Shown here one piece after another: positions 1 through 5,835 of a stretch of DNA of 5,835 nucleotides (position 1 is its first letter; each line of letters begins with the position of its first letter). Position numbers and translations under genes: made by a program. The notes below the pieces were generated by a model that was not told the DNA's origin, did not search any database, and saw only the letters and a program-made list of their open reading frames with translations. The stretch lies in NCBI GenBank assembly GCA_020056545.1, contig JAGVHM010000047.1, forward strand, positions 1 to 5,835, read 5' to 3'. The DNA comes from a bacterium. Lineage in GTDB: Bacteria; Desulfobacterota; Deferrimicrobia; Deferrimicrobiales; Deferrimicrobiaceae.

Positions 1-90
1 GCCGGCGGGAAACCCTTTCTTCGCCAGCCCTTCCCGTATCTCGGCTTCGCTCAAGGCCCTCCGCGCCAGCATCCGCAGCGCGGCGTCCAT
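1..90 (-). CDS. recX: RecX regulatory protein, N-terminal fragment (3' end outside window)
   Basis: Reading the minus strand from the ATG at 90-88 gives 30 codons up to the window edge. They include ALRMLARRALSEAEIREGL followed by AKKGFP. This is the first three-helix repeat of RecX, whose family pattern is roughly 'A..LL..R..S..EL...L..KGF'. RecX proteins bind inside the RecA-DNA filament groove and restrain RecA activity. Finding it two genes downstream of recA on the same strand fits the common recA-recX linkage. It lies 34 nt after the pilT stop. No good ribosome site precedes ATG 90. The frame stays open upstream into the pilT 3' end, where a TTG preceded by GGGAGG is an alternative start, so the true N-terminus may be longer. 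The family call is fairly secure despite the short length. Confidence 0.75.
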   Translation of the reverse strand, partial: MDAALRMLARRALSEAEIREGLAKKGFPAG

Positions 91-124
91 CGCCGCGCCG
101 ACCGGCGGGGACCCCCCTGCGTCG

Positions 125-1255
125 CTACGGTTTCTCCGGCTTCGGTTTGTTCCTGTCAAAATCCTCCCAGCTCAGGTCAGAGGTGGAGGACACGCCGCGG
201 ACGCGGAGCGCGAAATCGTCGGGATTGGATGCCTGCCGCAGCGCCTCGTCCAGCGTGATCAGCCCATCCTTGTAAAGCGCCATCAGCGACTGATCGAAGG
301 TCTGCATCCCGTAGCTCGTGAACCCCTGAAGGATCGCCTCCCGTATCTTCCTCGTCTTGTCCTTGTCCTCGATGTACTCCCTGACCCGGGCAGTGTTGAT
401 CATTACCTCGATGGCCGGTACGCGGCCCTTTCCGTCGGCCCTGGACACCAGGCGCTGCGAGATGACCGCCCGGAGAATCGCCGCGAGCTGTATCCTGACC
501 TGCTTCTGCTGGTAGAGCGGAAAGGCTCCGACCGTGCGGTTGATCGTCTCCGCGGCGTCCAGCGTGTGCATCGTGGACAGGACGAGGTGCCCCGTCTCGG
601 CGGCCGTGAGCGCCGTCTCCATCGTCTCCAGGTCGCGCATCTCGCCCACCAGGATCACGTCCGGGTCCTGGCGCAGGGCGCTGCGGAGCGCCCCCGAGAA
701 GGAGATCGTATCGACGCCCAGCTCCCGCTGGTTGATGATGCTCTTCCGGTCGCGCAGGAGGAACTCGATCGGGTCCTCGATCGTGACAACATGGCAGCTG
801 CGGTGTGAATTTATATACTCGATGATCGCCGCCAGGGTCGTCGACTTCCCGCATCCCGTGGTCCCTGTGCACAGGATCAGCCCCCGGTTCTCGAGTGCGA
901 TCTTTTCCAGCACTTTCGGAAGGTTCAGCTCCGAAAAGGACTGCACGCCGATCGGGACGACGCGGAACACCATCCCGATCGTTCCGCGCTGGATGAAAAG
1001 GTTGACGCGGAACCGCCCCAGGCCCGACACGCTGTAGGCGCAATCCAGCTCGTGGCTTTCGTCGAAGCGCCTCTTCTGCTCCCCGCTCAGGACGAGCAAG
1101 CTCATGGCGGCCAGATCCTCGGGCCGGAGAGCTTCATCCGTCTTGAGGGGCACCAGCCTGCCGTTGATCCTGAAGATGGGGAGGAGCCCGGCCTTCAGGT
1201 GGACGTCGGATGCCCCGTGGTGGATCGCCGATTTGAGGATCTCGTTCAGCTCCAA
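125..1255 (-). CDS. pilT: PilT/PilU-family type IV pilus ATPase (twitching motility)
   Basis: Predicted 376-residue hexameric secretion-superfamily ATPase, a usual length for PilT (about 340-380). PilT-type motors power pilus retraction at the cytoplasmic base of type IV pili. An N-terminal PAS-like domain (1-100, with SDVHLKAG at 16-23) precedes a RecA-like core. The core has Walker A GTTGCGKST at 131-139, Asp box TIEDPIEF at 158-165, Walker B VILVGEMRD at 200-208 with Glu205, and His box TGHLVLSTMHT at 221-231 with His223 and His230. The C-terminal part GMQTFDQSL (316-324) with NPDDFALRV (344-352) is typical of PilT/PilU rather than of the extension ATPase PilB, which is longer. A charged tail (about 355-376) follows. 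The start is TTG directly after the recA TAA, with AAGGAG 8 nt upstream. No other pilus genes are visible, so retraction versus PilU-like accessory motor cannot be decided. Confidence 0.92.
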   Translation of the reverse strand: MELNEILKSAIHHGASDVHLKAGLLPIFRINGRLVPLKTDEALRPEDLAAMSLLVLSGEQKRRFDESHELDCAYSVSGLGRFRVNLFIQRGTIGMVFRVVPIGVQSFSELNLPKVLEKIALENRGLILCTGTTGCGKSTTLAAIIEYINSHRSCHVVTIEDPIEFLLRDRKSIINQRELGVDTISFSGALRSALRQDPDVILVGEMRDLETMETALTAAETGHLVLSTMHTLDAAETINRTVGAFPLYQQKQVRIQLAAILRAVISQRLVSRADGKGRVPAIEVMINTARVREYIEDKDKTRKIREAILQGFTSYGMQTFDQSLMALYKDGLITLDEALRQASNPDDFALRVRGVSSTSDLSWEDFDRNKPKPEKP

Positions 1256-2287
1256 TTATTTCGCTCCTTCCTGCGCGGCGCGCGCGGCCTCCCCGATGCC
1301 GTAATGCGCGAGGATCTTCTTCCGGAGGTCGAGGGCGATCTCCCCGTGTTCCTTAAGGAAGCCCCTGGCGTTCTCCCTCCCCTGCCCGATCCGCTCGCCG
1401 TCGAGCGAGTACCAGGCGCCGCTCTTCTCCACCATCTCGAGCTCCGTTCCCACGTCAAGGAGATCCCCTTCCCGTGAGATCCCCTCCCCGTACAGGATGT
1501 CGAACTCCGCCTCCCGGAACGGGGGCGCCAGCTTGTTCTTGACCACCTTTACCCGCGTGCGGCTCCCGATGGCTTCGTCGTCCTTCTTGATCTGCGATAT
1601 GCGGCGAATGTCCATCCGGACCGAAGCGTAGAACTTCAGTGCGTTGCCGCCGGTGGTGGTCTCCGGGTTCCCGAACATGACCCCGATCCTCATCCGTATC
1701 TGGTTGATGAAGATGACGGCCGTCAGGGACTTGCTTATCGTGGCAGTGAGCTTCCGGAGGGCCTGGGACATGAGGCGGGCCTGAAGGCCCATGTGCGCGT
1801 CTCCCATCTCCCCCTCGATCTCCGCCTTGGGGACCAGCGCGGCCACCGAGTCCACCACGAGCACGTCGAGCGCCCCGCTGCGCACCAGCATCTCCGCGAT
1901 CTCGAGCGCCTGCTCGCCCGTGTCCGGCTGGGAGATCAGGAGGTCCTCCGTGGAAAGCCCCAGTTTCCTCGCGTACCCGAGGTCCAGGGCGTGCTCCGCG
2001 TCGATGAAACCGGCGATCCCGCCCTGCCGCTGCGCCTCCGCGACGATGTGCAGGGCGAGCGTGGTCTTCCCGGAGGACTCCGGCCCGAATATCTCGGTAA
2101 CGCGCCCGCGGGGGATGCCGCCGATCCCCAGCGCAACGTCGAGGGACAGCGCCCCGGTCGAGATCACCGGGATATCCTTCGCAGGCATGTCGGCGCCAAG
2201 GCGCATGATCGCGCCTTTACCGTAATTCTTCTCGATCGCCGCAAGCGCCATGTCCAGCGCCTTCCGGCGGTTCGCGTCCTGGCTCAT
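1256..2287 (-). CDS. recA: RecA recombinase
   Basis: A complete 343-residue RecA, the ATP-dependent strand-exchange protein of homologous recombination and the co-protease for LexA cleavage in the SOS response. Landmarks are Walker [10 protein letters not shown] (68-76), DAEHALD (96-102) with the catalytic Glu98, Walker B VLVVDS (142-147), loop L1 around [18 protein letters not shown] (158-175), INQIRMRIG (194-202) with the ATP-sensing Gln196, loop L2 [15 protein letters not shown] (206-220), and the RecA signature ALKFYASVR (216-224). The C-terminal tail is short and not strongly acidic, unlike that of E. coli. The start is ATG with AGGAG 8 nt upstream, and it overlaps the thpR stop as ATGA. 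No promoter directly in front of recA and no LexA operator were seen by eye, so it is probably transcribed from the pgpA end of the operon or from an unseen internal promoter. Confidence 0.99.
   Translation of the reverse strand: MSQDANRRKALDMALAAIEKNYGKGAIMRLGADMPAKDIPVISTGALSLDVALGIGGIPRGRVTEIFGPESSGKTTLALHIVAEAQRQGGIAGFIDAEHALDLGYARKLGLSTEDLLISQPDTGEQALEIAEMLVRSGALDVLVVDSVAALVPKAEIEGEMGDAHMGLQARLMSQALRKLTATISKSLTAVIFINQIRMRIGVMFGNPETTTGGNALKFYASVRMDIRRISQIKKDDEAIGSRTRVKVVKNKLAPPFREAEFDILYGEGISREGDLLDVGTELEMVEKSGAWYSLDGERIGQGRENARGFLKEHGEIALDLRKKILAHYGIGEAARAAQEGAK
1264..1269 (-). promoter_or_regulatory. Ribosome binding site setting the TTG start of pilT
   Basis: The minus strand reads AAGGAG inside the last codons of recA, then 8 nt including the recA TAA, then TTG at 1255-1253. 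The strength and spacing of this site support TTG as the real start. It also implies that pilT translation depends on ribosomes finishing recA. Confidence 0.7.
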
Positions 2288-2880
2288 TTCATACTCTCCT
2301 CTCTCTCCGTGTTCGCAGGTTCCCGCGAAAGCGGCACGTCGCCCAGGATGTGGTGCACCGCACCCCCGTTAGCTAGCCGGCTTTCGTAAAGCATGAACGA
2401 TCTTACCCTGACAACGCCGAATTCTTTCCCGGACAATGCCTTCGCGTATTCCTCCCCCCATCCCGGGGGTAGCCGGTCCCGAACGCGGCCGACCGTTATA
2501 TGCGGATGGAACGGCCTTTCCTCGCGCGGGAAACCTGCGCCGGATAGAACATTTTCCATATTCTCTTGCAACTTGCCGACCAATTCAAGCGGTTCCCGGA
2601 TGCCGACCCACAAAACGCGCGGGGCGCGAAGGGTGGGGAACCCCCCCGCCTCTCCGACGGTAAATTCGAAAGGACTGATGCACGCTCCCGTCCCGCCGAG
2701 GAGGGAAACGATTTCCCCGACGCGTCCGGGATGTATCTCCCCCAGAAACTTCAACGTTATATGAAGGTTCCGCTCCGGCGTCCAGGAAACCGGCGGCCGC
2801 TTCGCGAGCATGGGGAAAACCGCCTCCGCTATCGCCTTGCGGCATTCCGGAGGAAGCCCGATCCCGATGAAAGCCCTCAT
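2284..2880 (-). CDS. thpR: RNA 2',3'-cyclic phosphodiesterase / 2'-5' RNA ligase family protein
   Basis: A 198-residue member of the 2H phosphoesterase superfamily (ThpR/LigT). In vitro these enzymes hydrolyse 2',3'-cyclic phosphates, and the E. coli member can join tRNA halves by a 2'-5' bond; the cellular role is unclear. Both catalytic HxTx motifs are present, HITL at 40-43 (context [11 protein letters not shown]) and HITV at 127-130 (context [11 protein letters not shown]). The N-terminus [12 protein letters not shown] is the normal family start. The length is slightly above the usual 175-190 because of a short charged tail (about 185-198). The ATG at 2880 overlaps the pncC stop as ATGA and is preceded closely by a purine-rich GAGGGGAGG. 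The frame is open further upstream through pncC, but that part resembles nothing known. Linkage of cinA, thpR/ligT and recA is known from Deinococcus-Thermus. Confidence 0.93.
   Translation of the reverse strand: MRAFIGIGLPPECRKAIAEAVFPMLAKRPPVSWTPERNLHITLKFLGEIHPGRVGEIVSLLGGTGACISPFEFTVGEAGGFPTLRAPRVLWVGIREPLELVGKLQENMENVLSGAGFPREERPFHPHITVGRVRDRLPPGWGEEYAKALSGKEFGVVRVRSFMLYESRLANGGAVHHILGDVPLSREPANTEREESMK
2296..2300 (-). promoter_or_regulatory. Ribosome binding site of recA inside the thpR 3' end
   Basis: The minus strand reads AGGAG and then 8 nt to the recA ATG (2287-2285). A second ATG only 3 nt from the site lies out of frame and belongs to the last codons of thpR, so the site supports the ATGA-overlap start of recA. 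Confidence 0.65.
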
Positions 2881-3383
2881 CCTCCCCTCTTCCGCATTTC
2901 CGCAAGCATGTCGATGAGCTCGTCGAACACCCATGCGACGGTCTTCCGCCGGACCGCTTCGCGGCCTCCCGGAAGTCTGCGGCGGTGTGACCGTCGGACC
3001 TTCCCCGCAGATATCCCGAGACAGACGGTCCCGACCGGCTTCCCCTGCGTCCCGCCGCCCGGCCCGGCGATTCCCGTTATCCCTATTCCGATCCCTGCCT
3101 TGAAACGTCGCCTGACGCCGTTCGCCATGGCCAGCGCAACCGTCTCGCTGACGGCGCCGTCCGACCGTATCAGCGAAGCAGCCACACCCAGGTCCCTCGT
3201 CTTTGAGTCGTTCCGGTACGCGACGACGCCCCCCAGGAAATACGCCGAACTCCCGGGGATATCGGTGACCGCCGCGCAGAACGCCCCGCCTGTGCACGAT
3301 TCGGCCGCGGCCAGCGTGCATCCCGACAGCAGGAGCGCTTCCGCCAGCCGGCGTGACCGGTTCCGGATCAGCCGGTCAGCCAA
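2877..3383 (-). CDS. pncC: CinA C-terminal domain protein / nicotinamide-nucleotide amidohydrolase PncC
   Basis: A 168-residue stand-alone CinA C-terminal domain, close in length to E. coli PncC. This family deamidates nicotinamide mononucleotide to nicotinate mononucleotide in the pyridine nucleotide cycle. The diagnostic parts are AAAESCTGG (25-33) with the presumed nucleophile Ser29, DIPGSSAYFLGGVVAYRNDSK (41-61), AVSETVALAMA (77-87) and GITGIAGPGGGT with KPVGTV (101-120). The N-terminal molybdopterin-binding-like domain of full-length CinA is absent; the sequence upstream is pgpA. The start is TTG at 3383-3381 with GGGGGA about 4 nt upstream, which makes a 16-nt overlap with the pgpA 3' end. 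It overlaps thpR by 4 nt downstream. The gene name is assigned by family and length; full-length cinA naming is also used for such proteins. The TTG start is less sure than the family. Confidence 0.92.
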   Translation of the reverse strand: MADRLIRNRSRRLAEALLLSGCTLAAAESCTGGAFCAAVTDIPGSSAYFLGGVVAYRNDSKTRDLGVAASLIRSDGAVSETVALAMANGVRRRFKAGIGIGITGIAGPGGGTQGKPVGTVCLGISAGKVRRSHRRRLPGGREAVRRKTVAWVFDELIDMLAEMRKRGG

Positions 3384-3844
3384 GCGATCCCCCGGTAAGA
3401 GAGATGGGCGTACACGCCTGCCACAAGGTCGTCGGCGACGACGTATGCCGCGCCTTTCCGCTCATTCGCCCAGGCGGCGGGCCCGATCTTGACGATGTCG
3501 AAGAACCTGAAAAGCAGGAACAGCATCAGGACCGGCTTCCAGCCCCACGGGATCCCGGTCGCCGCCAGCAGCATTCCCGCCACCTCGTCGATCACTACGG
3601 AAGACGGGTCTTTTTCCCCGGTTTCCGCCATCTCCACACCAGCGGCCGGGACCGACAACATGAGCACCGCGGCAAGCATCGCGAAGTGCGCAATGCCCGA
3701 GCCTCCTCCAAGGTACCAGAGCGGAAGGGCGAGAAGGGAACCGAACGTCCCCGGCATGAACGGCAGGTACCCCGTTCCAAACCCGGAAGCCACCGCCCGC
3801 CATGCCAGTTTCCAGCGAAAACGATTCACTTGAAAGATGGACAT
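3368..3844 (-). CDS. pgpA: Phosphatidylglycerophosphatase A
   Basis: A 158-residue inner-membrane PgpA, which removes the phosphate from phosphatidylglycerol phosphate to make phosphatidylglycerol. Conserved elements are SGFGTGYLPFMPGTFGSLLA (20-39), EKDPSSVVIDEVAGM (77-91) with the acidic residues expected for metal binding, LFRFFDIVKIGP (111-122) and VADDLVAGVYA (136-146). Hydrophobic stretches at about 50-70 and 99-116 fit its membrane location. The start chosen is ATG 3844 (MSIFQVNRF), since the conserved family sequence begins about 15 residues later. No clear Shine-Dalgarno site precedes it. The frame continues open to 4030 across the divergent gene, but that part lacks family similarity. 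This is the first gene of the minus-strand block and overlaps pncC by 16 nt. The family call is strong; the exact start is moderate. Confidence 0.92.
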   Translation of the reverse strand: MSIFQVNRFRWKLAWRAVASGFGTGYLPFMPGTFGSLLALPLWYLGGGSGIAHFAMLAAVLMLSVPAAGVEMAETGEKDPSSVVIDEVAGMLLAATGIPWGWKPVLMLFLLFRFFDIVKIGPAAWANERKGAAYVVADDLVAGVYAHLSYRGIAWLTG

Positions 3845-3931
3845 AAGTAGGTTATCAATTTTACATCGATATATTGGATCTTGGAATGAATAAAACGGTT
3901 TTTCCGACCAGCTTGGAGACTCGCCAAGGCC
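3845..3931. promoter_or_regulatory. Divergent promoter region between pgpA operon and HEAT-repeat gene
   Basis: This 87-bp spacer is visibly AT-richer than the flanking genes and separates two outward-reading gene blocks, so both promoters should lie here or overlap the gene starts. Weak candidates seen by eye: on the minus strand TTCCAA (3886-3881), 17 bp, TAAAAT (3863-3858), which would give a very short leader before pgpA; on the plus strand TTTACA (3860-3865), 16 bp, TGGAAT (3882-3887). Each has one good and one poor hexamer, and they overlap each other. I found no match to the E. coli, Gram-positive or Geobacter-type LexA operators and no convincing sigma-54 site. The regulatory role follows from layout; the exact hexamers are tentative. 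Confidence 0.45.
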
Positions 3932-5482
3932 ATGGCCGAACTTGACGGCGAATTCGTACCGAGAATAACCCGCGCCATAACGGAACTCTCCAAGGGGATG
4001 AAGGCGGTAAGCTTCTACCCGGAGGGCCATCCCACCCTGATCCAGCTGGTTTCCAGGATAATCTCCCTGTTCGAGGAGATCCCCCTACCGGAGATGGGAC
4101 TGGAGATCGAGGTGACGAAGAACGCCCTGACGTTCAATGAAAATCCGCTTCCGGTGCTGAACAAGTCGGTAGTGGACATGAACCGCGAACTGTACATAAG
4201 GAGAGCGAGCAAGGTCATATTCCTTCCCGGCCTGAAGCCCGGCGAGATCGTCACGTTCCTGAAGATCCTCTGTATCGACATCAAGGAGATCCAGGACAAG
4301 GGCGGACTGGAGCGGCTGCTGCTCCGCGAAAAGATATCGCGGATCTGGGTGAACCGCGTGGACTACGAGGGCCTGACCGAAATGCTCAAGAAGGAAAAGG
4401 AGGAGATACCTCCCGAGGGGGGGGCCGTACAAACGGCCGATGACGAGTCTTCCCTCCTCCAGAACGTGCTTCCCGAGGAACTGACCATCGAAGACCTCCT
4501 GACTCTGATCGAGAAGGAGAGCGACCCGGGCGAGTACCGCGATTACCTCATCGCAGTCGCGAAAGCGCTCTATTACGAACGGATGGACCGGAAGATCGAA
4601 TATGCCTCCCGGGCCCTCAAGATCTTCGCGAAGCACATCGAGTTCCCTCCCATGCAGAACGAGGAGATCGCCAACCTCGCGCGCCTCGGCATCAAGGAGA
4701 TGGCCTTCGACGAACTGGTGTCACATTACATCCACCTGCTCCGGGACAGGGGCGGCAGGGGAAACAAGGAGGTGGAAACCATCCTGGTGGCTTTCGGGGA
4801 CCGCTCCGTCAAGCCGCTCCTTAAGGGCCTCGGGGAGGAAGATGACATCCTCGTCCGGAAATCGATCGTGGAGATCATAACGCGGATAGGCAGGACCGCC
4901 GTTCCCGCCATTATCGAGAACCTGAGCGACTCCCGGTGGTTCGTGGTCCGCAACATGGTGAAGATCCTGGGGAGCATGGGGTTTCCCGACCTCGCCCCTC
5001 ATGTCGCCACCGTCCTGACCCACCCGGACCTCCGCGTGAAAAAGGAGGCGATAAAGGCGCTGGCGAGGCTTCCCCACCCCTCCTCGGTCATCGCCCTGGG
5101 GGATCTATGTTTTTTCCCCGAGGAGACTATCGCCCTCACCGCGACGGGGGCGATGGCTGCGAAGAAGGAGCCGGAATCGGTCCTGGCCCTTTACCGGCGC
5201 GTCGTTCACAGGCAGTTCCTGTTCCCGCACTACCGGCTGGCCCACGAAGCGATAGACTCGCTGCGGGTCATCGGCACCGACGAGGCGATCTCGGCGCTGG
5301 AAGATATACTCCGCATATCGGCCGTCTGGCAGACGAAAAACTTCCGGGCCATGAAGAAACACGCGCTGAGGAGCATCTCAAAGATAACAGGCGAACGGGC
5401 GAGGGAAGCCCTCGAGAACGCCCGCCAGCGGGGCGATCCGTACCTGCGGGCCGAGGCGGAACGCCTGCTCGGGAGCAAGTGA
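3932..5482 (+). CDS. HEAT-repeat protein with N-terminal YPxxHP module, function unknown
   Basis: A 516-residue protein of unknown function with no signal peptide or membrane segment, so probably cytoplasmic. Residues 10-150 form an alpha/beta module marked by FYPEGHP (28-34), ALTFNENP (65-72), KVIFLPGLKPGEIVTFLKIL (94-113) and a short RIWVNRVDY stretch (137-145). Residues 151-180 are a charged, low-complexity linker containing a G8 tract at DNA level. A helical middle section (180-285) follows. HEAT-like helical pairs then run from about 290 to 516, clearest at TAVPAIIENLSDSRWFVVRN (322-341), LAPHVATVLTHPDLRVKKEA (354-373) and EAISALEDIL (451-460). HEAT repeats normally bind other proteins, so a scaffold or regulatory role is plausible but inferred. 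The ATG at 3932 is the first start after an in-frame TGA. Its ribosome site is poor (GGAG 13 nt away), but alignment with the next gene supports this N-terminus. The next gene follows at once. Confidence 0.9.
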   Translation: MAELDGEFVPRITRAITELSKGMKAVSFYPEGHPTLIQLVSRIISLFEEIPLPEMGLEIEVTKNALTFNENPLPVLNKSVVDMNRELYIRRASKVIFLPGLKPGEIVTFLKILCIDIKEIQDKGGLERLLLREKISRIWVNRVDYEGLTEMLKKEKEEIPPEGGAVQTADDESSLLQNVLPEELTIEDLLTLIEKESDPGEYRDYLIAVAKALYYERMDRKIEYASRALKIFAKHIEFPPMQNEEIANLARLGIKEMAFDELVSHYIHLLRDRGGRGNKEVETILVAFGDRSVKPLLKGLGEEDDILVRKSIVEIITRIGRTAVPAIIENLSDSRWFVVRNMVKILGSMGFPDLAPHVATVLTHPDLRVKKEAIKALARLPHPSSVIALGDLCFFPEETIALTATGAMAAKKEPESVLALYRRVVHRQFLFPHYRLAHEAIDSLRVIGTDEAISALEDILRISAVWQTKNFRAMKKHALRSISKITGERAREALENARQRGDPYLRAEAERLLGSK

Positions 5483-5487
5483 GGAAG
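5482..5487 (+). promoter_or_regulatory. Ribosome binding site deciding between two Met starts
   Basis: AGGAAG overlaps the stop codon of the HEAT-repeat gene. It lies only 1 nt from the ATG at 5489 but 7 nt from the in-frame ATG at 5495, so the second Met is the better start. The overlap with the stop suggests coupled translation of the two plus-strand genes. Confidence 0.55.
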
Positions 5488-5494
5488 AATGGCC

Positions 5495-5835
5495 ATGGAA
5501 CGGCGCGCACAGGAACTACTGATAACCGAAATGATACGATCGCTCGGGGCCTCGCTGAAGAACCGGGGGCTCTATCCGCCTTCCCACCCCCAGGTGAAAA
5601 GCCCCGTGGAGAAGGTTTACAAGGACCTGCGCATCTTCTTCGCCGACCGCGACGAGCTCGCGCTGGCCATCTCCGACGGCACGCTCGTGTTCGAGGGATA
5701 CCCCATCTTCAACCTGACCTCCCCCCTCGAGTTCTTCGTGGGGCGGCTCACCCGGATCGGGGCGCCCGCGGTCATATTCAGAAAGGCCCTCGCCCTGGAA
5801 GATTTGGAGAACTTCATCCGGTTCCTCCACGAAAC
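5495..5835 (+). CDS. YPxxHP-module protein, N-terminal part (truncated by window end), function unknown
   Basis: An open frame of 113 codons runs to the window end without a stop. It is preceded by AGGAAG and starts 12 nt after the HEAT-repeat gene; the ATG at 5489 would add two residues. I do not recognise a named family. Numbered from 5495, it shows LYPPSHP (26-32), TLVFEGYP (63-70), AVIFRKALALEDLENFIRFL (92-111). These match the N-terminal module of the preceding protein with identical spacing, so an ungapped alignment of about 101 residues has about 22 identities by hand count. The two genes are therefore tandem relatives in this module and probably one operon. What follows the module here (HEAT repeats, an HD-type domain or something else) lies outside the window. 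No signal peptide or membrane helix is visible in the part present. Confidence 0.85.
   Translation, partial: MERRAQELLITEMIRSLGASLKNRGLYPPSHPQVKSPVEKVYKDLRIFFADRDELALAISDGTLVFEGYPIFNLTSPLEFFVGRLTRIGAPAVIFRKALALEDLENFIRFLHE

Noticed and set aside
2881..3321. Upstream extension of the thpR frame across pncC
   Set aside because: The extra residues are Arg/Gly-rich without family similarity, and thpR has a canonical MRAFIGIG start at 2880 with an ATGA overlap.
2566..3492. Long plus-strand open frame (308 codons) opposite thpR and pncC
   Set aside because: It is antisense to two clearly recognised genes, is rich in Arg/Pro/Ser as expected for a GC-rich shadow frame, and shows no family motif.
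3896..3910. GGT...ACC imperfect inverted repeat (GGTTTTTCCGACC) as a LexA box
   Set aside because: Spacing and inner bases do not match the Geobacter-type GGTTNNCNNNNGNNNACC motif or other LexA operators I know, and it lies closer to the HEAT-repeat gene than to the recA operon start.
3912..3929. Possible sigma-54 promoter on the minus strand (TTGGC ... AAGCT)
   Set aside because: The GG and GC elements are 11 bp apart instead of 10 and the -12 element is poor.
3845..4030. Upstream extension of the pgpA frame into the divergent gene
   Set aside because: It would cross the intergenic region and overlap the HEAT-repeat gene head-on. PgpA family similarity begins after the ATG at 3844.
4085..4636. 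Minus-strand open frame of 183 codons inside the HEAT-repeat gene
   Set aside because: The opposite strand carries a protein with coherent domains and an alignable relative. The antisense frame has no recognisable motif or ribosome site.
5489..5494. First ATG of the last gene as its start
   Set aside because: It lies 1 nt from AGGAAG, while the in-frame ATG at 5495 has a 7-nt spacing. It cannot be fully excluded; the difference is two residues.

Overview
This is a GC-rich bacterial window packed with genes apart from one AT-richer gap. It contains two divergent gene blocks that meet at an 87-bp intergenic region (3845-3931). The gene content and order (cinA/pncC, thpR, recA, a pilT-type ATPase, recX), together with the HEAT-repeat proteins, suggest a Deltaproteobacteria-like lineage (Desulfobacterota, Desulfuromonadota or Myxococcota-like). 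That assignment is inferred from gene content and protein style only; no taxonomic marker search was possible.

Minus-strand block (3844 down to 1): six genes read in one direction with almost no space between them. In transcription order they are pgpA (membrane lipid phosphatase), a stand-alone CinA C-terminal/PncC amidohydrolase, thpR (2'-5' RNA ligase/cyclic phosphodiesterase family), recA, a PilT/PilU-family type IV pilus ATPase, and the first 30 codons of recX, cut by the window edge. pgpA and pncC overlap by 16 nt, and pncC/thpR and thpR/recA each overlap by an ATGA. The pilT TTG start directly follows the recA TAA stop. This looks like one translationally coupled operon in which recA shares an upstream promoter with lipid and NAD-salvage genes. 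I saw no LexA-type operator by eye.

Plus-strand block (3932 to end): a complete 516-residue protein with C-terminal HEAT-like repeats is followed after 6-12 nt by a second gene that runs off the window. Their N-terminal ~100 residues align without a gap (about 22 identities in 101 positions by hand count) around a YPxxHP motif. They are therefore tandem paralogues in that module, joined to different downstream parts. Their function is unknown. This pair is the least-described content of the window.

I saw no rRNA, tRNA, CRISPR array, insertion sequence or convincing terminator. Apart from the 87-bp divergent region, and 34 nt between pilT and the annotated recX start, everything is coding.
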